Part shown: one piece after another, positions 1 to 4,685 of the stretch
Numbering within the stretch: the stretch's first letter is position 1
How the letters are laid out: every line of letters begins with the position of its first letter
Assembly (NCBI GenBank): GCA_023409975.1
Contig: JAEYQO010000009.1
Span: 1-16,667 of the forward strand
DNA length: 16,667 bases
Direction: 5' to 3'
DNA from: Bacteroidota bacterium
GTDB lineage: Bacteria > Bacteroidota > Bacteroidia > Chitinophagales > Chitinophagaceae
Translations under genes and position numbers: made by a program
Notes under the pieces: model-generated
What the model was told of the DNA's origin: nothing
The model's input: the letters and a program-made list of their open reading frames with translations, nothing else
Database searches by the model: none

Positions 1-3
1 GAT

Positions 4-149
4 GTGGGTTGTGGGTTGAGGGTTGAGGGGGGGGTGGCTTTCGCTTTGAGAGGCCGTTGGCTTTTGGCCGTTAGCCATTGGCTAGTTCTGCCTTGGCCTT
101 GGCTTTGGCCCTGGCCCCTGTGATGGTTGTGGGTTGTGGGTTGTGGGTT
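4..149. repeat. Heptamer and hexamer repeat arrays, G-rich on + strand
   Basis: Three blocks are readable by eye. Positions 4-31 are GTGGGTT-type heptamers (GTGGGTT twice, then GAGGGTT). Positions 53-87 are five heptamers in phase (GCCGTTG, GCTTTTG, GCCGTTA, GCCATTG, GCTAGTT), followed by a hexamer run at 91-120 built on CCTTGG. Positions 122-149 return to GATGGTT and three copies of GTGGGTT. The same heptamer types recur near 4263-4297, 4513-4540, 4623-4643, 16568-16595 and 16655-16667. The function is unknown. They resemble in style the short tandemly repeated repetitive sequences with 7-bp units known from cyanobacteria, but I cannot show relationship. Confidence 0.85.
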
Positions 150-177
150 GTAGAGACGTTGCATGCAACGTCTCTAC
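150..177. repeat. Perfect 28-bp palindrome
   Basis: The left arm GTAGAGACGTTGCA (150-163) is followed directly by its exact reverse complement (164-177), giving a 28-bp palindrome without spacer. It abuts the last GTGGGTT heptamer. Palindromes starting with GTAGAGACG are, from memory, common dispersed repeats in cyanobacteria and some Bacteroidota. A REP-like or MITE-like mobile repeat is therefore plausible. As RNA it would form a long hairpin but lacks a T-run, so it is not a typical terminator. Confidence 0.85.
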
Positions 178-238
178 GCCAATGTCCTCTCTGGTTGTGT
201 TTCATGGTGCAAAAATGGGTTGGGAAAGGCAGAAATAT

Positions 239-261
239 GGGTCGCTAAGGTCGCGCGACCC
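239..261. repeat. GC-rich inverted repeat with alternative pairing
   Basis: GGGTCGC (239-245) can pair with GCGACCC (255-261) across a 9-nt loop. The inner copy GGTCGC (249-254) pairs with the same right arm, forming the perfect 12-bp palindrome GGTCGCGCGACC at 249-260. Two left arms therefore compete for one right arm. The GCGACCC core also occurs in the hairpin repeats at 4373-4459. Confidence 0.5.
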
Positions 262-363
262 GTGTCAAACCCGCTGCTGGCGCGGAAAGAAAATTTGTGG
301 CATGCAAAATGCGGGGACAATTTTTTCGAAGAAAACCAGCTAAAAACAAGTGTGCTGCGAGGG

Positions 364-429
364 TATCACCAAAGTATCACCAAAGAGTCAACAAAGTATC
401 ACCAAAGAGTCAACAAAGAGTCATCACAG
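364..429. repeat. Six-copy 11-bp tandem repeat
   Basis: Six consecutive 11-bp units lie in exact phase. Units 1, 2 and 4 are TATCACCAAAG; units 3 and 5 are AGTCAACAAAG; unit 6 is AGTCATCACAG. Units 2-3 and 4-5 form an exact 22-bp duplication, so the array probably grew by slippage or unequal exchange. An 11-bp period is close to one helical turn, so every unit presents the same face, as expected of a protein-binding array. It lies about 160 bp upstream of the TRIC channel gene. It is not a CRISPR: there are no spacers. Confidence 0.8.
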
Positions 430-513
430 TGAAGGCTGTATAAGGCTTGTGCAGTCAACGGATGTTTTTTTCGAGATTCCGGATCATTTTCTGGAGTAGA
501 CTCACCATTGCCG

Positions 514-562
514 CAGAACCAACCCTCAACTACCAACCAACAATCATCAACCCTTAACTCAA
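514..562 (-). repeat. Heptamer array, C-rich on + strand
   Basis: Seven heptamers follow in phase, among them AACCCTC, AACTACC, AACCAAC, AATCATC, AACCCTT and AACTCAA. Read on the minus strand these are GAGGGTT-like units, the same family as 4-31 and 122-149 in opposite orientation. The array ends about 27 bp before the start codon of the TRIC channel gene. Confidence 0.75.
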
Positions 563-589
563 CCGTCTATTCTCTATCTTTAGAACCCG

Positions 590-1231
590 ATGTTTCCGGA
601 ACTGACTATCATTAAGATTCTAGACCTGCTGGGTACTTTCGCCTTCGCTATCAGCGGCATCAGAATGGCCGCCGGCAGGGATGTCGACTGGTTTGGTGCA
701 TATGTGATAGGCCTCGTAACCGCCATCGGAGGCGGTACAGTCCGCGATCTGCTCCTGGGAGTGCAGCCTTTCTGGATGCAGAATGCCTCGTATCTCGTCA
801 CCACCGGCATTGCCCTCCTCGTAACGATTGTCTTCAAGGGTCGTATCCTGCGGTGGGGTAGCACATTATTCCTCTTTGATACGATCGGACTGGGTCTTTT
901 TACCGTAGTAGGTCTGAGCAAAAGCTTTTTTATAGGATTGCCTGTCTGGACCTGCATCGTCATGGGAGCCATTACAGGCTGCGTGGGTGGCATCCTCCGC
1001 GATGTACTGCTCAACCAGGTCCCCCTGATCTTCAGAAAGGATATCTATGCACTGGCTTGCGTGGCGGGAGGTCTGGTATTCTTCCTTGGTCACCGCCTGG
1101 GTGTTCCCTTCAGTATTCTCGAAGTATCAGCAGTTATTGCCGTAATTATCATCCGGATTCTAGCTGTACGCTTTAGCCTACACCTTCCCACAATATTCAA
1201 GGAATCAGTTTCGAAAGAAAAGAGTGAATAG
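590..1231 (+). CDS. TRIC-type cation channel family protein (UPF0126)
   Basis: A 213-residue inner-membrane protein with the internal duplication typical of bacterial TRIC channels, formerly UPF0126 (YicG/YadS). The first half carries LDLLGTFAFAISG (11-23) and the glycine motif GGGTVRD (47-53). The second half repeats it as FDTIGLGLFTVVG (96-108) and GGILRDVL (133-140). Around six to seven hydrophobic segments cover most of the length, and the C-terminal 15 residues are charged. The family forms homotrimeric monovalent cation channels; some members have been suspected of glycine transport. Length fits the family (about 200-215). The ATG at 590 is the first in-frame start and is preceded by TATCTTTA at 575-582, a weak match to the TAnnTTTG box, which would leave almost no leader. 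It converges on the TauE/SafE gene with 20 bp between stops and no terminator visible there. Confidence 0.9.
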   Translation: MFPELTIIKILDLLGTFAFAISGIRMAAGRDVDWFGAYVIGLVTAIGGGTVRDLLLGVQPFWMQNASYLVTTGIALLVTIVFKGRILRWGSTLFLFDTIGLGLFTVVGLSKSFFIGLPVWTCIVMGAITGCVGGILRDVLLNQVPLIFRKDIYALACVAGGLVFFLGHRLGVPFSILEVSAVIAVIIIRILAVRFSLHLPTIFKESVSKEKSE

Positions 1232-1251
1232 AGACCCTTTTTACGAGGACT

Positions 1252-2016
1252 TTACTGCTTCTGTTTCCAGTAATCAAATCCTAGTTTCAGAATTAGCAGG
1301 ATCACCACTATGATGAAGAATATCCTGACAAAGCCACTACCTTTTCTGAGTGCCAGTTTAGAGCCCAGGTAATTGCCTGCCATGTTCGCCAGTCCAACCG
1401 GTAAAGCAACCGACCAGACGATATGACCTTTGATGAAGAAGAACCCTAAGGCCGCAATATTCGTTACCAGGTTGACCAGCTTAGCATTTGCAGCGGCGTG
1501 AAGAAAGTTGAACCCGAAAAGGACAACGAAAGTGAAGATCAGAAAGCTACCTGTACCGGGCCCGATCAAGCCATCATAAAACCCAATTAGTCCGCCTGTA
1601 GCGAGACTGTTAAGGAGCTTCTGCCGTTTACTTAGATGCCGTTCGGTATGGTGCAGCCCCAACTCTCTTTTATAAACAGTATAAGTTAGCACACCAATAA
1701 GCGCTATTATAATAACTGGTAGGAACTGTTCCTTTCTTACCTGTGAGACGAGAAAAGCGCCTGAGACAGAGCTTAGGAACGCCGCTGCGAGGATGATCGC
1801 GATCTGTCTCCATTGTATTCTTACTTTCTTAAGGAACTCCACCGCAGCAACACTTGTTCCCAGGAAAGACGCAGTCTTATTGGATGCCAGCGTCTGAACA
1901 AGCGTCAGATGTGGTTGGAAGATGAAGAAAGCCGGTAACTGAACAAGTCCGCCACCACCCACCATGGCGTCCACAAATCCTGCAAGGAAGGCGAATATGC
2001 AAAGTGCTGCGATCAT
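1252..2016 (-). CDS. TauE/SafE family sulfite exporter-like permease
   Basis: A 254-residue polytopic membrane protein of the TauE/SafE (UPF0721, YfcA-like) family, thought to export sulfite, sulfoacetate or other small organic anions. Each half of the duplicated fold begins with the diagnostic glycine motif: GFVDAMVGGGGL at 13-24 and GFYDGLIGPGTGSF at 145-158. Hydrophobic helices occupy roughly 2-30, 72-92, 98-115, 140-170, 183-210 and 230-246. No sulfur-metabolism gene lies nearby, so the substrate cannot be inferred. The gene follows the SWIB protein gene in the same direction but a rho-independent terminator lies between them, so it probably has its own weak promoter or depends on readthrough. 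Confidence 0.88.
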   Translation of the reverse strand: MIAALCIFAFLAGFVDAMVGGGGLVQLPAFFIFQPHLTLVQTLASNKTASFLGTSVAAVEFLKKVRIQWRQIAIILAAAFLSSVSGAFLVSQVRKEQFLPVIIIALIGVLTYTVYKRELGLHHTERHLSKRQKLLNSLATGGLIGFYDGLIGPGTGSFLIFTFVVLFGFNFLHAAANAKLVNLVTNIAALGFFFIKGHIVWSVALPVGLANMAGNYLGSKLALRKGSGFVRIFFIIVVILLILKLGFDYWKQKQ

Positions 2017-2030
2017 AAGATTTACCCATA

Positions 2031-2053
2031 AAAAAACCTCCCGGTGGGAGGCT
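2031..2053 (-). terminator. Rho-independent terminator of the SWIB protein gene
   Basis: Arms CCTCCC (2037-2042) and GGGAGG (2046-2051) enclose a 3-nt loop. On the minus strand the stem is followed by a run of six T (complement of 2031-2036). It lies 27-47 bp past the SWIB stop codon and ends about 15 bp before the TauE start codon. Confidence 0.8.
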
Positions 2054-2077
2054 TTTATCCGGTTTTTTGAAACCTGA

Positions 2078-2542
2078 TTACTTTACATGGCTGTTCACCA
2101 CTTTGGCCAGTTCAAACATAGAGATCTGACCTTTGCCTCCGAAAACTGGCTTCAGTTTATCGTCAGCATTGATCATACGCTTGTTCTTGCTGTCCTGCAG
2201 ATTGTTCTTTTTGATATAGTCCCAGATCTTTTTGATGATCTCTGTACGGGGTATCGCTTTGTTACCAATGACGTTAGCCAGTTGATCACTTGGAGTCAAA
2301 GGAGCCATAAAGGCTGCATTAGGCTTTCTTGCTGTTTTCTTTTTAGGCGCTGCTTTTTTCGCTGCTGCTTTCTTAGGTGCTGCCTTTTTAGGTGCGGCCT
2401 TCTTAGCAGCGGCTTTACTGGGGGCTGCTTTTGCTGCGGCTTTCTTTGGTGCAGCTTTCTTGGGAGCTGCTTTTTTTGCTGCGGCTTTGTTAGGAGCTTT
2501 TGTTGCTTTTTTTGCTGCGGCTTTTTTCGCTGCTTTTGCCAT
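2078..2542 (-). CDS. Histone H1-like SWIB/MDM2 domain protein
   Basis: A 154-residue protein in two parts. Residues 1-73 are almost only Lys, Ala and Pro (repeats such as KKAAPKKAAPKKAA), like eukaryotic H1 tails and bacterial H1-like proteins, and should bind DNA or RNA non-specifically. Residues 76-152 match the SWIB/MDM2 fold: an N-terminal LTPSDQLANVIG, the helix TEIIKKIWDYIKKNNLQD (100-117), then INADDKLKPVFGGKGQISMFEL (124-145), where the usual SWIB pattern of Asp, Leu, Phe is visible. Bacterial SWIB proteins are known from Chlamydia and Bacteroidota and are presumed nucleoid or chromatin-associated; no exact role is established. The gene is monocistronic, with its own terminator. The low-complexity GCT/AAA coding makes the opposite strand an artificial Cys/Phe-rich open frame. 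Confidence 0.9.
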   Translation of the reverse strand: MAKAAKKAAAKKATKAPNKAAAKKAAPKKAAPKKAAAKAAPSKAAAKKAAPKKAAPKKAAAKKAAPKKKTARKPNAAFMAPLTPSDQLANVIGNKAIPRTEIIKKIWDYIKKNNLQDSKNKRMINADDKLKPVFGGKGQISMFELAKVVNSHVK

Positions 2543-2773
2543 AGACTTTAAAGTTTTGAGTTAGTTATAAAATTCTGTGCCCACCAAGGCAGACAGCCCG
2601 TTTTAATGGCTTTCCGCGGTTAAGTTACATAACAAAACCATATGTAGTATGCAGGGAGAAAGATTTTTTTTTGCAGGAGTAAATCGCCGAATCTCCAAAG
2701 GTGAAAAACAAGCTTTCGCTCTCTGGAATAATCCCTTTGCTTAACAGTCAGAAATTGATCAAATGCCCTGTCT

Positions 2774-2992
2774 CTAACGGATCTTTTGTAAGACCAGTTG
2801 CACCTTCTCATTCGCCTGATGTTCATAGTAAAGACTCACAAAGGGTTGGCGCCGGGCCAGTGCATCTGCCAGTTCTGTAGCCGGGGGCCAGCCGCTGTGT
2901 ATATCCATCCTGATGATCCTTCCGCTTTCAAAACTGTCCGAGTCTGTCGCTAACTTGTACTCCACAGCAGCCAATGCCTTTTCGATATCCAT
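2774..2992 (-). CDS. Small hypothetical protein (72 aa)
   Basis: I do not recognise this protein. It has 72 residues of balanced, soluble composition, with an N-terminal helix-like stretch (DIEKALAAVEYKLA), a mid part with RIIRMDIHSGWPP (26-38) and a C-terminal end that looks amphipathic (EKVQLVLQKIR). There is no signal peptide or Cys pair. Support for a real gene comes from the ATG start, the composition, and a perfect TAnnTTTG box (TACATTTG, 2997-3004) directly upstream. That box is so close that the transcript would start near the ATG, so translation could be leaderless. It is transcribed divergently from the methyltransferase gene. Confidence 0.55.
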   Translation of the reverse strand: MDIEKALAAVEYKLATDSDSFESGRIIRMDIHSGWPPATELADALARRQPFVSLYYEHQANEKVQLVLQKIR

Positions 2993-2996
2993 ACAT

Positions 2997-3004
2997 CAAA
3001 TGTA
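2997..3004 (-). promoter_or_regulatory. Candidate Bacteroidota -7 box (TACATTTG)
   Basis: The minus strand reads TACATTTG, a full match to the TAnnTTTG -7 element recognised by the primary sigma factor of Bacteroidota. It ends 4 nt before the ATG of the 72-aa gene. I see no convincing TTG element at the usual spacing upstream. Confidence 0.4.
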
Positions 3005-3028
3005 GCCCGGTCCTGCCAACTAACCCCT

Positions 3029-3047
3029 CCCGGACTTTATATCCGGG
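3029..3047. repeat. Inverted repeat in divergent promoter region
   Basis: CCCGGA (3029-3034) and TCCGGG (3042-3047) are exact inverted arms with a 7-nt AT-rich centre. It lies between the two divergent start codons (2992 and 3142), where an operator would be expected, but there is no regulator gene next to it. Confidence 0.4.
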
Positions 3048-3099
3048 TTCCCTGTAAGAGGATTCTCCCCAAACTATTGGTAATCGCGGCTTTAAACAG

Positions 3100-3126
3100 T
3101 TGACTAACCGGATTTTCTTACATTTG
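3100..3126 (+). promoter_or_regulatory. Candidate promoter of the methyltransferase gene
   Basis: TACATTTG at 3119-3126 fully matches the Bacteroidota -7 element TAnnTTTG. A TTG at 3100-3102 lies 16 bp upstream, slightly short of the usual 17-23 bp spacing. Transcription would start near 3133 and leave a leader of about 10 nt before the ATG at 3142. Confidence 0.55.
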
Positions 3127-3141
3127 TAACCTTTGACTTAT

Positions 3142-3966
3142 ATGCAATCCGGAGAACATATTGATGAACTGCTTCGCAGAGAGGAGGCCTTCCATGATGA
3201 GTGGGCTATGAGCGAAGATGTGAATGATATAGACGTATACGCCCTTTTCGACAGTTTTGTTGCGCAGGAAAACGCCTGGGTACTCGAGCAACTGGGTGAT
3301 TTGAAGGGGAAGAGAATCCTCGATGTGGGTGCTGGACTTGGGGAGAGTTCTGTATACTTTGCCCTTAAAGGTGCAGATGTATACTTCAATGATATCTCTC
3401 CTAAAATGGGAGAATTCGCAGAAAAGCTTGCCACAAAACATGGCGTAAAGCTCAATTTCCTCATTGCACCCATAGAGCGCCTGGAACTGCACAAAGAGTT
3501 CTTCGACATTATTTACTGTGCGAACCTTATGCACCACGTTCCACCGGAAGATCAGGAAATGTGGATCAAGACGATGTCTGAGTCTTTAAAGCCGGGCGGT
3601 ACACTGGTTACCATAGACCCTCTCAAATACAATCCGGCTATCAATGTTTATAGGGCGAAAGCTGAGAAGGTTCGCACCATAGACGAACAACCGCTCGGAT
3701 TCGATATTCTGAAGATTTACCAGCGCTACTTTAAGACCGTACAGCATAAGGAGTTTTGGCTAACCACTCTGTGGTTGTTTATCTCCTACTATTTTATCCG
3801 GCGGTATGATCCAAATGAGATTCGCTACTGGAAACGGATTTTTAAGGAGAAGCCTTCAACAATAGGATGGTGGTTCAGTCCACTAAAGGCTTTGGACCGG
3901 CTGCTCTTATCCCTTCCGGGAATTAAAAAGATGGCCTGGAACATTGTCATCATCGCTAAGAAATAA
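3142..3966 (+). CDS. Class I SAM-dependent methyltransferase
   Basis: A 274-residue protein with a Rossmann-type methyltransferase core. Motif I is ILDVGAGLGES (59-69). The acidic residue that binds the ribose of S-adenosylmethionine is in VYFNDISP (80-87). The motif IV/post-IV region is FDIIYCANLMHHV, followed by LKPGGTLVTIDPL, the usual strand-turn of motif VI. The last 100 residues are rich in aromatic and basic residues (FWLTTLWLFISYYFIRRYD) and may contact membrane or a lipid substrate, but the acceptor is unknown. The frame could start at a TTG at 3133; I chose the ATG at 3142 because it fits the promoter and is a stronger start. Downstream is a strong terminator. It could act in quinone, lipid or glycan methylation; nothing nearby decides this. 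Confidence 0.87.
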   Translation: MQSGEHIDELLRREEAFHDEWAMSEDVNDIDVYALFDSFVAQENAWVLEQLGDLKGKRILDVGAGLGESSVYFALKGADVYFNDISPKMGEFAEKLATKHGVKLNFLIAPIERLELHKEFFDIIYCANLMHHVPPEDQEMWIKTMSESLKPGGTLVTIDPLKYNPAINVYRAKAEKVRTIDEQPLGFDILKIYQRYFKTVQHKEFWLTTLWLFISYYFIRRYDPNEIRYWKRIFKEKPSTIGWWFSPLKALDRLLLSLPGIKKMAWNIVIIAKK

Positions 3967-3967
3967 A

Positions 3968-3994
3968 AAAGCGGGCTTCGGCCCGCTTTGCTTT
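3968..3994. terminator. Bidirectional terminator with TTCG tetraloop
   Basis: AAAGCGGGC (3968-3976), a TTCG loop (3977-3980) and GCCCGCTTT (3981-3989) form a 9-bp stem with an exceptionally stable tetraloop. A-rich DNA on the left and T-rich DNA on the right (3987-3996) let it work in both directions, serving the methyltransferase gene (+) and the CDGSH gene (-), which converge here. Confidence 0.9.
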
Positions 3995-4219
3995 TTATAC
4001 CTTCTTCGGAGGAAGTGCGAAGGCTTTGGCTTCGTGCTCGAAATGTCCCTTGTGAGAAGCATCGCAGAACGGCTTGTTGTTTGAAAGTCCGCAACGGCAG
4101 ATGGAAACCACTGTTCGTCCTCCCAAATCATAATGATTGCCCTCTTTGTCGACAATTTCAAAATCCCCTTCCACCTTCAATGAGCCATTGCTTAAAACCG
4201 TAATCCTTGTTGTTGCCAT
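3995..4219 (-). CDS. CDGSH iron-sulfur domain protein
   Basis: A 74-residue protein that carries one CDGSH-type [2Fe-2S] site. The ligands are Cys41, Cys43, Cys52 and His56 in CRCGLSNNKPFCDASH (41-56), which fits the pattern C-x-C-x2-S-x3-P-x-C-D-x-S-H. The glycine of the name-giving motif is alanine (CDASH). The N-terminal half is short beta-rich sequence (ITVLSNGSLKVEGDFEIVD). Proteins of this size are usual in bacteria and resemble the mitoNEET domain without a membrane anchor; they are thought to transfer electrons or clusters, or to sense redox state. No partner gene is adjacent. The ATG at 4219 is the natural start. Confidence 0.92.
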   Translation of the reverse strand: MATTRITVLSNGSLKVEGDFEIVDKEGNHYDLGGRTVVSICRCGLSNNKPFCDASHKGHFEHEAKAFALPPKKV

Positions 4220-4262
4220 ATGTTGCTTTTTTTCTGCCGCTGAAATTAGAAAATCTCCCGGT

Positions 4263-4313
4263 GCTTTTGGCCGTTAGCCGTTGGCCATTGGCGGGTTTAG
4301 CGAAGGCGAAGGC
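4263..4313 (+). repeat. Composite heptamer/hexamer module, copy A
   Basis: Five phased heptamers (GCTTTTG, GCCGTTA, GCCGTTG, GCCATTG, GCGGGTT; 4263-4297) run into TAGCGAAGGCGAAGGC (4298-4313), which has 6-bp GAAGGC units. The same order recurs at 4513-4556. Confidence 0.8.
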
Positions 4314-4372
4314 ATCACGCAACTGACAACGCATGCTGAAACAGACATTTTCCATTCAACATGATACCCCAC

Positions 4373-4459
4373 AAACATGCGACCCTGATGGGGTCGGATC
4401 GGTGTTTTGTAACCTTCGTTCAATAAACATGCGACCCCTTTCTGGGGTCGACCGGTGTT
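4373..4459. repeat. Two direct copies of a hairpin repeat
   Basis: Copy 1 (4373-4406) and copy 2 (4425-4459) both begin with AAACATGCGACCC and end with CGGTGTT, with a start-to-start distance of 52 bp. Each has an inverted core. In copy 1 CGACCC (4380-4385) pairs with GGGTCG (4391-4396). In copy 2 CGACCCC (4432-4438) pairs with GGGGTCG (4444-4450) over a 5-nt loop. The loops and one stem base differ between copies while the flanks are kept, which looks like a dispersed palindromic repeat family rather than terminators (no T-run follows). Confidence 0.75.
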
Positions 4460-4495
4460 GCGAAAACATTAAAGGTCGTGTACCCTAAACAGAAC

Positions 4496-4643
4496 AACCC
4501 TCAACCAAACGGGCCGTTAGCCTTTGGCCATTGGTGGGTTTAGCGAAGGCGAAGGCCAAGGCCAAGCCAGGCGAAAGGGAAGGCCAAGGCACTCACACAA
4601 CCTACAACCATCAACCAAACGGGCCGTGGGCCATTAGTCATTA
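4496..4643 (+). repeat. Composite heptamer/hexamer modules, copies B and C
   Basis: Copy B: AACCCTC and AACCAAA (4496-4509), then GCCGTTA, GCCTTTG, GCCATTG, GTGGGTT (4513-4540), then TAGCGAAGGCGAAGGC and further AAGGCC-type hexamers to about 4590. Copy C: AACCTAC, AACCATC, AACCAAA (4599-4619), then GCCGTGG, GCCATTA, GTCATTA (4623-4643). Copies B and C share CAACCAAACGGGCCGT (4502-4517 and 4612-4627). The GCC-type and GTGGGTT-type heptamers are here joined in one phase, so they belong to one repeat system. Confidence 0.8.
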
Positions 4644-4685
4644 ATTGATCTATGGCAATTGGCCAGGATGTAATATCTTAACGAC

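Larger units (their letters stand above)
1..589. other. Repeat-rich intergenic region, no gene
   Basis: I see no credible gene here. The two open frames of 69 and 89 codons run through repeats and have no protein-like composition. The stretch holds G-rich heptamer arrays at its left end, a 28-bp palindrome, a short GC-rich inverted repeat, an 11-bp-unit tandem array and a C-rich heptamer array at its right end, just before the TRIC channel gene. The part from about 430 to 513 shows nothing recognisable. Confidence 0.7.
4220..4685. other. Repeat-rich intergenic region, no gene
   Basis: No plausible gene is present. The region contains three heptamer/hexamer modules and two copies of a GACCCC/GGGGTC hairpin repeat, described separately. 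It lies between the divergent CDGSH and histidine kinase genes, so promoters for both must be here or in the repeats. TATCTTAA at 4674-4681 is at best a weak -7 box for the kinase. Confidence 0.7.

Noticed and set aside
364..429. Short CRISPR-like array
   Set aside because: Units are 11 bp and directly adjacent; there are no spacers and no cas genes in the window.
134..432. Two forward open frames of 69 and 89 codons
   Set aside because: They run through heptamer arrays, the palindrome and the 11-bp array, and their products look like translated repeats.
1232..1251. Terminator between the TRIC and TauE genes
   Set aside because: The 20-bp gap has no hairpin; only a short T-run is present.
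2087..2551. Cys/Phe-rich forward ORF
   Set aside because: It is the complement of the Lys/Ala codons of the SWIB protein tail, a known artefact of GCT/AAA-rich coding.
2620..2826. Minus-strand ORF of 68 codons upstream of the SWIB gene
   Set aside because: It overlaps the better 72-aa ORF in another frame and has a biased Arg/Trp/Tyr composition without a good start context.
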